Both the position numbers and the translations under genes were made by a program. 64,000 nucleotides of DNA from Glaciibacter superstes DSM 21135 (GTDB taxonomy: Bacteria > Actinomycetota > Actinomycetes > Actinomycetales > Microbacteriaceae). How positions within the stretch are numbered: position 1 is the stretch's first letter; the number at the start of each line of letters is the position of its first letter. Positions 56,115 through 64,000 of this stretch are shown here, in pieces. The notes under the pieces are model-generated. The model was not told the origin of the DNA. It ran no database searches and saw only the letters and a list, made by a program, of their open reading frames with translations. The DNA lies in the NCBI RefSeq assembly GCF_000421145.1, contig NZ_ATWH01000010.1, forward strand, positions 159,605-223,604, written 5' to 3'.

Positions 56115-57881
56115 TTACTGGATGCCAGCCTGCAGCGCCTGCTCGACAGCGGTGCGGTCTGTTTGGAGGGTTTTCGCGTCGGCGCGTTTCGGCCAGCGAC
56201 GCAGGTCCGTGATGATCGGGCGGGCTGTGCGGAGCATTACCACCCCGGTGCCGAACGGCAGGGTCCGCAAAACGTCGGGCGGGAGGATCGGGACACGGCG
56301 GATGGAGCGCTGGTTGGAGTGGGCACCGTAGGCGTCGGTGGTGACGCTGTCGGTGGTCTCATCACGGTCACCGATCAGGGTGGAGAGGTCTTGCAGGTCG
56401 CGGGAGTTGGACGCGCCGCCGAGGATGATCTTCACGATCGAGGCGTCCCAGATCGCGTTCGCCTGGTTCTCTCCCCACTTCTCCCGCGCCTGCGCCAAGG
56501 ACTGCAGCACCGGCAACGGAGTGATCCCGGTACCACCACCTTCTGCCATCAGCATTGGCAGGCTGGGTAATGGGGCGAGGTTGCCGATCTCATCCAGCGC
56601 GAGCAGCAACGGTGGATCCATCCGGGCACCGGGTGAGCGGGCGGCGATCTTCCTGGCCGTCTCGACGAGATCTTCGATGAACGCTGCGACCAGCGCTGAG
56701 GAGGCTCCGGCTCCGGCACCGGTTGCCAGAAGGTACAGGGTCCCGTTGCCACGTAGGAACGTTTCCGGGTCGAACTCCATATCGGGAGCAGGCGAAACGG
56801 CGTCGAGGACGCGGGGGTCTGCGAGGGCGGAGAACGCGAGTGAGACGCCTTGCCAGATGGAGTCGCGGGTGCGGGGGTCTGCCTGCACCATCGCGTCCAG
56901 GGAGTCCGCCCATCCTTCGGCCGCGTTCGGGTGGGAGGAGAGGATCCGTACCGCGTCGGCGGCGAGGGTCGGGTTCAGTGCCCACTGGTACAGGGTTTTC
57001 GCGTCCCGCCCGTCGAGCGCTGCAGCGTGCAGCAGGGTCTGGATCGCGGCGGTCGTTTTCCCTTCCCAGAAGCCGGCATCTTGGACGCCTCCGAAACCGG
57101 TCGCGGTGGCGAGTCCTTTGGCGCGGATCATCGCCGTCAGCGGGTCTTGGCAGCCACGAACCGGCGACCAGCGCATCCCGGCCGGGAGCCCTGGGGCGAG
57201 TTGCTGCGGGTCGAACACCGCGACCGGGCCGACACGCTCCCTGGCCTTCAACGTCGCGGTGAGATTGTCCGGCCGCGTTGACGTGGTGATTACCGCGCCC
57301 GGTGCGTCGAGGATCGCGTTGATGACGATGTGGAGGCCTTTGCCTGAGCGGGGTGGTCCGATCAGCAGGATGCTGTCTTCCACCGTCGCCCACACTTGCC
57401 CGCCCTTCCCTGTTCCGAGGAGATATCCGACATCGGCAGGACTGACCTTCCCGGTCAGTGAGGGGCGCAGCGTGGCCGCCTTCTTCACCAGCGCTTTCGC
57501 CGATGCGACCTGGATGACCTCGCTGGCTGTGGCGGTGCCTGCGAGGCGGTGCGGATCGACCTTCGCCCGGTCCCGTTGGAAGGCCCGCCACACGTAGAAC
57601 CCTGCCGTTCCGAGGATCCCGAGGAACACAGTGACGAGGGCCCAGTACAGGACCGGGTTCAACCCGGCAGCGCCCAACGGGGTCCCTGGGTCAGCAGCGT
57701 TGGTGAGGACTGCGATCCCGGTGGCGATCCCACCGGTGGGTTCGGGGAGGCCGGCGAGGAACGCGGCTACGCTCCCGGCGAGCCGCAGTAACCCTGCGAA
57801 GCCCGCGCCAGCGACGAGGGCTCCGAGGACGAGATTGATGACGACATCGTTGGCGGGTTTCGCCTGCACCGGACCGGACAT
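56115..57881 (-). CDS. Type IV coupling protein (TraG/TraD/VirD4 family)
   Basis: 588 aa. Two N-terminal membrane helices (about 15-42 and 78-98) precede a VirD4-type ATPase: Walker A IGPPRSGKG, Walker B LLLALDEIGNLAPLPSLPMLMAEGGGTGI, and the C-terminal QRSIRRVPILPPDVLRTL. Coupling proteins dock the relaxase-DNA complex to the secretion channel. No relaxase gene is in the window. Confidence 0.92.
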   Translation of the reverse strand: MSGPVQAKPANDVVINLVLGALVAGAGFAGLLRLAGSVAAFLAGLPEPTGGIATGIAVLTNAADPGTPLGAAGLNPVLYWALVTVFLGILGTAGFYVWRAFQRDRAKVDPHRLAGTATASEVIQVASAKALVKKAATLRPSLTGKVSPADVGYLLGTGKGGQVWATVEDSILLIGPPRSGKGLHIVINAILDAPGAVITTSTRPDNLTATLKARERVGPVAVFDPQQLAPGLPAGMRWSPVRGCQDPLTAMIRAKGLATATGFGGVQDAGFWEGKTTAAIQTLLHAAALDGRDAKTLYQWALNPTLAADAVRILSSHPNAAEGWADSLDAMVQADPRTRDSIWQGVSLAFSALADPRVLDAVSPAPDMEFDPETFLRGNGTLYLLATGAGAGASSALVAAFIEDLVETARKIAARSPGARMDPPLLLALDEIGNLAPLPSLPMLMAEGGGTGITPLPVLQSLAQAREKWGENQANAIWDASIVKIILGGASNSRDLQDLSTLIGDRDETTDSVTTDAYGAHSNQRSIRRVPILPPDVLRTLPFGTGVVMLRTARPIITDLRRWPKRADAKTLQTDRTAVEQALQAGIQ

Positions 57882-57951
57882 AAGAGGCCACCTTCCTGAC
57901 CCCGCGGGTGTTGGCGGTGGGGTCAGGAGAACAGGTGCGGCCGACGAGGGT

Positions 57952-58491
57952 TCAGTCGATGCGTTGCACCGACGTGGTCCCCGAGATCCGCCCTAACAAG
58001 ATCACCTCACCGGTGATACCGGGCTTCTCACTGAGGTCCAGGAGCGTGCGGGCCGTACCGTCGGGTCCGGCAGAGGAGTGGCGCAGGACCAGGGCAAGGG
58101 CAACATCCTCACCGGGAACGAACCCGCCGCCGGTGAACTCCAGCAGCGACGGCGGAGCGATGGGCACCGGCAGATCAGTGGGTGGTGCGAAGGGTGATGG
58201 TGGTGGGGGCGGGGTGAGGATGTCGGCGTGGATGCTGCCATCCATCTCTCGCACCTCCACCCGTGTCGGCGTCCCCAACTGGGTCACGAGCTCGGTCACG
58301 GCCTGAGCGATCTCATCCCGCCGGATCGGGGTCGCAGGAAGCCGGACGCCGTTCACGCTGACCACGAGCGAGTCCGCGTTCATGGCCTCCAACACGATCT
58401 GCGGCAACACCGCCGGCACGGCCGCAGGGGTCGACGTCGGTGCGGAGGTCGCTGGATTCTGGTGCTCACGGCGAGTGCGGCGCAGGCTCAT
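57952..58491 (-). CDS. Element protein, unknown
   Basis: 179 aa. Low-complexity Thr/Pro/Ala N-terminus, then a compact region (IVLEAMNADSLVVSVNGVRLPATPIRRDEIAQAVTELVTQL) and a second beta-rich part ending GEVILLGRISGTTSVQRID. A PPPPP linker separates them. No known domain. ATG 58491 has GGAGG 8 bases upstream. It lies between the coupling protein and VirB4 genes. Confidence 0.65.
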   Translation of the reverse strand: MSLRRTRREHQNPATSAPTSTPAAVPAVLPQIVLEAMNADSLVVSVNGVRLPATPIRRDEIAQAVTELVTQLGTPTRVEVREMDGSIHADILTPPPPPSPFAPPTDLPVPIAPPSLLEFTGGGFVPGEDVALALVLRHSSAGPDGTARTLLDLSEKPGITGEVILLGRISGTTSVQRID

Positions 58492-58561
58492 GACCGTACC
58501 TCCAGCCCTAGCGTTCCTCCGCGGGGACTCATGGGTGTTCGGAGGCGTGTTCTCTGAGGGT

Positions 58562-59029
58562 TCATGTGCGGTAGGTGCGCAGCCCCACCGTCGTACTCGG
58601 GGCCTCCCCAACAGTTGGGGCCTCGGTACTCAGATTGGCTTCCCGTGCAGCGAGGCCGTGGGTAGTGTTCGCCCAGGTCTCGGCGACAGCGATCAGCTGC
58701 TCGACATTGCCCGAGGCCACCTCGCCTTGCCCAAGGGTGACCCACTCGTAGGTACCGTCGCCTTGTCGGCGGAGGGTTTCGGCCTGCCAGGTCCAGGAGG
58801 TGGGGACCCGGTCAGGGTCAGACCAATCGGTACCGGTGTACTGCTCCTCGATCGCCAACCGTGAACGAGAACCCGCGGCCGGGTAGAGCACGAAATGGCC
58901 AGCCCCGAAAGTCTCCGGATCTTCCTCGCTGAGCACGACATGCTCACCGTAGGTCTGGGAGACCCGGCTCAAGGCCACGCTCAGGGCGTCCATGTTTCGG
59001 ACGAGCTGCTCCTCGTTCTCAGCACTCAT
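58562..59029 (-). CDS. Element protein, unknown
   Basis: 155 aa, acidic, with no membrane segment. MSAENEEQLVRNMDALSVALSRVSQ opens a helix; a beta-rich middle follows (FVLYPAAGSRSRLAIEEQYTG). No family recognised. ATG 59029 is used; ATG 59044 would add five residues. Its position beside VirB4 suggests an element function. Confidence 0.65.
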   Translation of the reverse strand: MSAENEEQLVRNMDALSVALSRVSQTYGEHVVLSEEDPETFGAGHFVLYPAAGSRSRLAIEEQYTGTDWSDPDRVPTSWTWQAETLRRQGDGTYEWVTLGQGEVASGNVEQLIAVAETWANTTHGLAAREANLSTEAPTVGEAPSTTVGLRTYRT

Positions 59030-59059
59030 CGTGGCGCTCCGCACGGCTGGAATGTAGGC

Positions 59060-60583
59060 TCATGACAGATGTCCGGGCTGGCCCAGATCCCCGTGATTTC
59101 GCGGATTTCCGGTCATTCTTTGAGTCGTATCGAAGGCCCGGAGCTCGTCCGGATGTAGCTGGTGTTGCACGACGAAGCTAGATTCCTTGATCCGCCACAG
59201 TCCTTGCCCTGTGCCAAGGCTGGGGAGGAGTCTCTGCTCGGTGCCGGTGAGGCCGAGGGCTTTGCCGGTGGCTCCGACCTGGTCGGATTCTTGCCGGTAG
59301 ATGATCCTCGACTCCGCATTCGCGAGGAGCGAGTTGGCGAGGGCTCTCATCGCGGATCCTTGGTCGCCGACATTGTCGAGGTCGGTGAGCTTGTGGAAAA
59401 TTAAGAGATTCGCGATCCCGTAATGGCGGGACATCCGCCACTGAGCGTCCATGCGTTTCAGTAACGCCGGGTGTGACATCAGCCGCCAGGCTTCGTCATA
59501 GACGACCCATCGTTGTCCGCCGTTGGGGTCCAGGAGTGCGGATTCCATCCAGGCGCTCGAGCAGGTCATCAACACCGAGATCAGGGTCGAATTCTCGACC
59601 ACCCGTGACAGGTCCAAGGTGATCATCGGCAGCGTCGGGTCGAACTCTACGGTGGAGGGGCCGTCGAAGAGGCCGGCGAGGTCTCCGGAGACCAGGCGTC
59701 GTAGGGCGTGGCCGACGAGCCGGCCGTCCTCCGCGAGCCGGTCGTCGCTACCGGTGTCGGGGGTGAGGATGCGGTCGACGATCATCGGCAGAATGGGCAC
59801 CGACGCCGTCTCCACCACCGCCTGCAACGCGACATCGATCGCTGTGTGCTCGAGCGGTGACAGGGGACGGTCGAGGACGGTCTCGGCGAGGGCTCCGATG
59901 AGGTCGCGGCGGCGGGACGCGACGGTGGTGGTCCACTCGATGTCGGAGAGTCCGCTCGGCCGGTATCCCGCATCGAGCGGGTTGAGGCGGTTGCGGAGTC
60001 CGTGGCCGAGGATGATTGCCTTCCCGCCGACGGCCTCCGCGATCGCGGTGTGCTCACCTTTCGGGTCGCCGGGAATGTAGACGCGACGCCCGAACGGGAT
60101 GCTGCGCGTGTACAAGGATTTGGCGAGGGATGATTTCCCGGATCCGACGATGCCCGCCAAGACCAGGTTCGGAGCGGTGATGATCCCGCGCTGGTACAGC
60201 ACCCACGGGTCATACACGAACGACCCGCCTGAGTAGAGGTCTTGGCCGACGAACACGCCTTGGGAGCCGAGGCCACCCTCAGCAAGGAACGGGTAAGCGC
60301 CCTGCAACGTTGCGCTCGTGTCCTGATGCGGCGGCACCCGAAACCGCCGATACGACCGCAACGCCGCCGCCCCCGCCTCGCCATCTCGCGGGAGGTAGAG
60401 GGTACTGCGGGCGACCGCCTGCTCCACGCTGAGCTTCGCCCTCTGAACCTCTTTCTGTGCGGCCTGGTTGCGAGCGATGATGTCGTGGGCTGCGCGTTCG
60501 CGTACTTTGCGTGCACGGCGTTTGCCCTTGCCGTCCTCGACGAGGACCGTCGAATAGAGCTTCTTGGATCCGTGTTTTCCCAT
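59060..60583 (-). CDS. VirB4-like type IV secretion ATPase
   Basis: 507 aa. Walker A LAGIVGSGKSSLAKSLY, Walker B RWVVYDEAWRLM and RYGIAN-type C-terminal motifs (SRHYGIANLLIFHKLTDLDNVG) are clear. Such ATPases power pilus/channel assembly in conjugation. The N-terminus is basic (KKLYSTVLVEDGKGKRRARKVRERAAH). ATG 60583 has GGAAGG 9 bases upstream. The channel genes usually upstream (TrbL/VirB6-like, PrgI) are missing: 300 bp away lies an MFS pump. Confidence 0.88.
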   Translation of the reverse strand: MGKHGSKKLYSTVLVEDGKGKRRARKVRERAAHDIIARNQAAQKEVQRAKLSVEQAVARSTLYLPRDGEAGAAALRSYRRFRVPPHQDTSATLQGAYPFLAEGGLGSQGVFVGQDLYSGGSFVYDPWVLYQRGIITAPNLVLAGIVGSGKSSLAKSLYTRSIPFGRRVYIPGDPKGEHTAIAEAVGGKAIILGHGLRNRLNPLDAGYRPSGLSDIEWTTTVASRRRDLIGALAETVLDRPLSPLEHTAIDVALQAVVETASVPILPMIVDRILTPDTGSDDRLAEDGRLVGHALRRLVSGDLAGLFDGPSTVEFDPTLPMITLDLSRVVENSTLISVLMTCSSAWMESALLDPNGGQRWVVYDEAWRLMSHPALLKRMDAQWRMSRHYGIANLLIFHKLTDLDNVGDQGSAMRALANSLLANAESRIIYRQESDQVGATGKALGLTGTEQRLLPSLGTGQGLWRIKESSFVVQHQLHPDELRAFDTTQRMTGNPRNHGDLGQPGHLS

Positions 60584-60887
60584 GCGTGTGCCTTCCCTGA
60601 CCAGCGGCTGATGTGAATCAGGTACGCGAAGGGAATCCGCCGGGGACGACGTTGCATCGGCAGACTGCGCGGGTGACTTGTGGATATCTGCGTGCGCGAG
60701 GGGGGACTTGAACTGACCTCGACCCCCTCGCACCACAAATCATTACTGACCGTTTTGCTGCATAAGATCAACGATCTATGACAAGTGATCTGTGGATAAC
60801 TCCGCCGGGATGCCCCGACTTACACGTTGCTTAGCGCTTCTATTAGCACTTTTCGCGACTCGGGCGAAGTCGCGCCAGTGGTACATG
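60584..60887. other. 304-bp gap at the edge of the conjugation module
   Basis: No convincing gene. The segment around 60735-60800 is noticeably AT-richer than its surroundings and may hold the VirB4 promoter. A 7-bp stem (CGCGACT/AGTCGCG, 60854-60874) lies just after the MFS stop and could end its transcript. Confidence 0.4.
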
Positions 60888-62276
60888 TCAGTTCCTGGGC
60901 CGGCCCGGGATCGCGATGGCTGCAATGACGGTAGCTCCGAGGGCTGCGATCGCGATTGCGAGGAACGCCTGCTTGAACCCGGCATCCCCACCTGTGGTCA
61001 AGCTGGCTGCAGCGATACTGGACACGGTGGCGACGCCGATGGATGCGCCGAACTCGTGGAACGTGCTCAGCAGGCCTGACGCGATCCCGGCCTCTTCTGG
61101 TGCGACCTGCCCGAGTGCGGTGATGGAGGCCACGACGAAGAGCATTCCGATGCCCAATGCACCGAAGCTGATTCCGATCGTCGTGGTCAGTGTCGTTGGG
61201 ATCAGCGCGGGAACCATCAGGCCTGCTGCGCCGACGATCATGCCGGTCGCGCCCAGTTTGCGCGCTCCGAGCTTGCCAACGAGCCGCCCCGCGAGCTGCG
61301 CACCAACCATTGTTGCCACTGCGATCGGCAGGAACAGCAGACCGGTCACGAGCGGGCTGTGTCCGGCGAACTGTTGGAAGTAGAACGTGCCGAGGAAGAA
61401 CACCGCGACCATCAGCGCCGTCGCGATCCCGAGCACGAACACACCGGCCCATACCGGGCGTCTGCCGAGCAGGCTGAGGTTCATCAGCGGTGAAACTGTG
61501 GTGCGCTGCCACCAGCCGAACAGCACGTAGAGCACGACGGCGATCCCAGCCGTCAGCAGCGTCATGGGTGCCGTCCATCCCGCCTCGCCTGCGGTGGTCA
61601 GCGAGTAGATCGCCAGGCCGGTAGCGGCGGTCACCAGCGTCGTACCGAGTACGTCGAGGCGTGGCCTCGTGCCGGGCTGTGGAGGCAGGGGCGGCAGCAC
61701 GCGGAGCAGACCGATCAAAACGATTGCGCCGATGGGCACGTTGATGAAGAACACCCAGGGCCAGCCCGGGCCAACAGTTATGAGGCCACCCAACAGCACT
61801 CCAACTGCTGCGCCGCCCCCGCCCAGGGCCGACCAGATCCCGAGTGCACGGTTGCGCTCATCACCCTCGAATAGCCTCACCACGACCGACAAGGCAGCGG
61901 GCGACAGCATGGCAGCCCCGACCCCCTGGGTGATCCGTCCAGCGAGCAGGAACGTTGCACTATCGGCGAGGCCTGCCGCAAGCGACCCCAAGACGAAGAC
62001 GGTGAGCCCTGTATAAACGATGGGCTTGGCGCCGAACAGATCGGCGCTGCGACCGCCGAGCAACATCAGGCCACCAAACGCGACCGTGTACGCGGCGACG
62101 ACCCAGGTCAGCGCCTCTCGCGACAGTGATAGGTCCGCCTCCATCTGTGGCAGGGCAATTGCGACGACGGTCACATCAAGGATCAGCATGAACTGGGCCG
62201 CGCCCAGCAACGCCAATGCGAGCCATCGTCGTGGGTATGCACCAGTGGCAGTGCCGGTTGATGTTGGCGTGGTCAT
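60888..62276 (-). CDS. MFS drug/H+ antiporter, DHA2 (EmrB/QacA) family
   Basis: 462 aa with about 14 membrane helices. The family motif C-like segment (FLLAGRITQGVGAAMLSPAALSVV) and motif A region (GGRSADLFGAKPIV) are present. It probably exports toxic compounds. ATG 62276 has AGGAGG 4 bases upstream; ATG 62279 adds one residue. It is divergent from a TetR gene, the usual regulator arrangement. Cargo of the integrated element, by position. Confidence 0.93.
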   Translation of the reverse strand: MTTPTSTGTATGAYPRRWLALALLGAAQFMLILDVTVVAIALPQMEADLSLSREALTWVVAAYTVAFGGLMLLGGRSADLFGAKPIVYTGLTVFVLGSLAAGLADSATFLLAGRITQGVGAAMLSPAALSVVVRLFEGDERNRALGIWSALGGGGAAVGVLLGGLITVGPGWPWVFFINVPIGAIVLIGLLRVLPPLPPQPGTRPRLDVLGTTLVTAATGLAIYSLTTAGEAGWTAPMTLLTAGIAVVLYVLFGWWQRTTVSPLMNLSLLGRRPVWAGVFVLGIATALMVAVFFLGTFYFQQFAGHSPLVTGLLFLPIAVATMVGAQLAGRLVGKLGARKLGATGMIVGAAGLMVPALIPTTLTTTIGISFGALGIGMLFVVASITALGQVAPEEAGIASGLLSTFHEFGASIGVATVSSIAAASLTTGGDAGFKQAFLAIAIAALGATVIAAIAIPGRPRN

Positions 62277-62302
62277 CATTCCTCCTAAATCAATCAAGCA
62301 TG

Positions 62303-62332
62303 TACGAGTTATAGCACTTAGACTATCTCGTA
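62303..62332. promoter_or_regulatory. Operator-like inverted repeat between MFS and TetR genes
   Basis: TACGAGTTATAG (62303-62314) and CTATCTCGTA (62323-62332) are complementary except for two extra bases in the left arm. They lie in the 88-bp divergent promoter region, where a TetR repressor would control both genes. Confidence 0.55.
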
Positions 62333-62364
62333 TATTCCTGTATGACTTATGAAGGGTGTCGAAC

Positions 62365-62982
62365 GTGACCGAACCCAGGGGCGGACGACACGCGGTCACG
62401 CCGGAGCGTGCGGCCAACCAGCGGGCAGACGCGCAGCGCAACCGGGCAGCGATCCTCGCGGCCACCCCTGTCGCACTGCAGAACAACCCGGAAGCCTCGA
62501 TCGCCGACATCGCAGCTGAAGCTGGCGTGGGGCGCATGACTCTGTACGGGCATTTCAAGAGCCGCGTGGAGCTGATCGAAGCCGCGTTGATCGAAAGCCT
62601 CGGCCACGGCGAGGAAGTCCTCTCCCAGGTTCCGCTGGACGGCAACGCTTCTGAAGCGTTCAGCCGCCTGATCACGTCAAGCTGGACGCTCCTCGATCAA
62701 GCCCGCGCGCTCCTCACCGCTGCTCAGAAGGAACTTCCTCCTGAGCGCATCCGCGAACTGCACGAGAAGGCCGAAGCCCGGATGCGAGGCGTTCTTGAAC
62801 GCGGCCAGCGCGAGGGCGAGTTCCGTACTGACCTACCAGTGAGCTGGCTACTGGCCACCACACACGTCGTGATGAACGCCGCCGCAGCAGAGATCACGGC
62901 CGGTCGACTCCACCCCGGTGACGCTGCCCACTTCATCGACGCCACCCTGCGCCCGGCATTAGGCAGGGCAGCACGTTCCTGA
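62365..62982 (+). CDS. TetR-family regulator of the MFS pump
   Basis: 205 aa. The HTH (RAAILAATPVALQNNPEASIADIAAEAGVGRMTLYGHFKSRVELI) is typical; the C-terminal helical domain binds a ligand, unknown. GTG 62365 has GAAGGG 8 bases upstream; GTG 62356 adds three residues. It is divergent from the DHA2 pump and most likely represses it. Confidence 0.9.
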   Translation: MTEPRGGRHAVTPERAANQRADAQRNRAAILAATPVALQNNPEASIADIAAEAGVGRMTLYGHFKSRVELIEAALIESLGHGEEVLSQVPLDGNASEAFSRLITSSWTLLDQARALLTAAQKELPPERIRELHEKAEARMRGVLERGQREGEFRTDLPVSWLLATTHVVMNAAAAEITAGRLHPGDAAHFIDATLRPALGRAARS

Positions 62983-63044
62983 GAGCCGACGCATCTGCCA
63001 GCTCGCGAGCTCACCCGTTTCTCGCCGTCTCCAGCCTCCTGCCC

Positions 63045-63467
63045 CTATGAATGCACGTATGCGTCCAGCCGGTCGAAGCTCTCGTTCCAGAACTGCTCGA
63101 ACCCGCCGGTGCACTCGTGAACCGCTTGCAGCACACGGGCGTCAAGGTTGTACGGGCGTTGCTTGCCTGCCTTGCGGTCCCGCAACAGCCCGATCTCTCG
63201 GAGCACCCGCAGGTGCTTGGACGCCCCCGGTTGGGACATCCCCAGCTCCTGGGACAACTCGGTCACCGGTCTCTCACCGGTCCGCAGCAGCGCCAGGATC
63301 TCCCGACGCCGGGGCTCGGCGACCGCGTTGAAGACGTCCGATGACGCTTGGATGGAATTGGGCCTAAGTAGGTGCTTCTCAAACCGCTCAGATCGTTGAT
63401 TTCCCGTGTTCTCAAGGGATCGAGCCAGCGTGGCCCGCGGATTCGTGGCGGGCGGGAGGTGACTCAT
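63045..63467 (-). CDS. ArsR-family regulator
   Basis: 140 aa. Winged helix core (about 45-130): DVFNAVAEPRRREILALLRTGERPVTELSQELGMSQPGASKHLRVLREIGLLRDRKAGKQRPYNLD. No metal-binding CxC motif is seen. The tail GGFEQFWNESFDRLDAYV is typical of ArsR proteins paired with SRPBCC or hydrolase genes. ATG 63467 overlaps the hydrolase stop (ATGA). The N-terminal 40 residues are atypical and a later start is possible. Confidence 0.82.
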   Translation of the reverse strand: MSHLPPATNPRATLARSLENTGNQRSERFEKHLLRPNSIQASSDVFNAVAEPRRREILALLRTGERPVTELSQELGMSQPGASKHLRVLREIGLLRDRKAGKQRPYNLDARVLQAVHECTGGFEQFWNESFDRLDAYVHS

Positions 63468-64000
63468 CGAGACAGGAAATCTCGGAGAATCTGAACTATG
63501 CCCAAAGCGGTGTACTGGTGGCTTTCGCCTTGTACCGTCTGCCATTGAGCGGTCGGGAGCACTTCCGCGAGACGACGGGCGGCCTTGTGCTGGTAGGCGG
63601 GGCTCTCGCTACCGACCATCACCAGAGTGGGGATTGTGATCGGTTGGAAACGATCCAGGGATGCCGGATCGCCCTTCTGCGTATCCCCCATGATCAGCCC
63701 GTCGTACGAGATGGTGTGGGTCACGCTCTCCAGGGCGCGCCAAAGAGGAATCTCGGTGATCCCCGCAGCCGCCTCAGCCGGCACCCCCACCGCCTCAATC
63801 ATGAACAGCTCGAACGCGTCGCCGCGTCGTCCGTCTGCGACCAGCGCATCGAACCGCTCGGTGAAATCAGCACTTCTCTGCGGGTATCCCGCGTACACGT
63901 AGAACGGCGGCTCATAGCAAGCAAGTCGCGAGATCGGGAGGCCGTGAAGCACCGCCTCGAGCGCCAGGACTGCACCGGAAGACTCGCCGAACAGAGCGGC
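63464..64000 (-). CDS. Alpha/beta hydrolase (partial, runs off right edge)
   Basis: The C-terminal 178 residues of an alpha/beta hydrolase; the N-terminus lies beyond base 64000. The nucleophile elbow GESSG is just inside the window, with the acid near MVGSESPAYQ and the His in QGESHQYTALG. Substrate unknown. Its stop overlaps the ArsR start by 4 bases, so the two are coupled. Confidence 0.85.
   Translation of the reverse strand, partial: AALFGESSGAVLALEAVLHGLPISRLACYEPPFYVYAGYPQRSADFTERFDALVADGRRGDAFELFMIEAVGVPAEAAAGITEIPLWRALESVTHTISYDGLIMGDTQKGDPASLDRFQPITIPTLVMVGSESPAYQHKAARRLAEVLPTAQWQTVQGESHQYTALGIVQILRDFLSR

Noticed and set aside
60776..60991. A 71-codon frame overlapping the MFS gene end
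   Set aside because: It overlaps the MFS gene in another frame and lacks any domain or RBS.
52545..64000. A second copy of the tRNA-Arg 3' end marking the right border of the element
   Set aside because: No repeat of the tRNA 3' segment was found up to base 64000, so the border is not in the window.

Overview
The window is 64 kb of high-GC chromosomal DNA from an actinobacterium, most likely a member of the Microbacteriaceae. That is inferred from gene content and synteny: mycothiol synthase (mshD) beside a GlnR-type regulator, senX3-regX3 beside phoU and gpm, the carD-ispDF-cysS-rlmB run, DtxR, an actinobacterial XPB helicase, and many actinobacteria-only families (DUF3263, DUF3048, DUF3027, DUF2530, DUF4032). 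The genus cannot be fixed from the sequence alone.

Region 1 (1-14 kb) is dominated by phosphate physiology. It holds pstA (start only), pstC, pstS, a two-domain Nudix/phosphatase, ppk, then mshD and glnR. Further along are gpm, phoU, senX3-regX3 and a lipoprotein. Direct repeats with an 11-bp period related to GTTCACC lie in front of pstS and ppk and between phoU and senX3, so these scattered genes look like one RegX3/PhoP-type regulon.

Region 2 (14-29 kb) is housekeeping: carD, ispDF, cysS, rlmB, a kinase-like DUF4032 protein, a sugar ABC ATPase, a membrane-anchored DsbA-like protein, tRNA-Thr, a nuclease, a nitroreductase, msrB, a DUF3263/LytR_C pair, a DUF3048 lipoprotein, CIRCE-controlled groEL and a WXG100 protein.

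Region 3 (29-33 kb) is a compact accessory operon: a SAM methyltransferase, a TetR regulator, and a large protein joining an alpha/beta hydrolase to a GT-B glycosyltransferase. A 32-bp palindrome overlies its promoter.

Region 4 (33-52.5 kb) carries DUF488, a two-component system split by a TSUP permease, a SufR-like regulator divergent from folE, a ferredoxin-reductase-like flavoprotein, folP2 and a RibD-type reductase. It continues with the XPB helicase cluster, a cold-shock protein with DUF3027, serC, dtxR, and two secreted cell-wall hydrolases (NlpC/P60 and CHAP). Those two share an N-terminal module and flank a structured RNA candidate and an HNH protein.

Region 5 (52.5-64 kb) is an integrated element in tRNA-Arg(CCT). 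The serine integrase gene runs into the tRNA and stops in its anticodon loop. Beyond it lie small element proteins, an SSB-like protein, a T4CP (TraG/TraD) and a VirB4-like ATPase. No relaxase or membrane-channel genes are visible. The region ends with an MFS pump/TetR pair and an alpha/beta hydrolase/ArsR pair that runs off the end. The far attachment site lies outside the window.

Repeats are unusually frequent. Short minisatellites sit on or beside stop codons, and a palindromic intergenic repeat of about 65 bp occurs twice.
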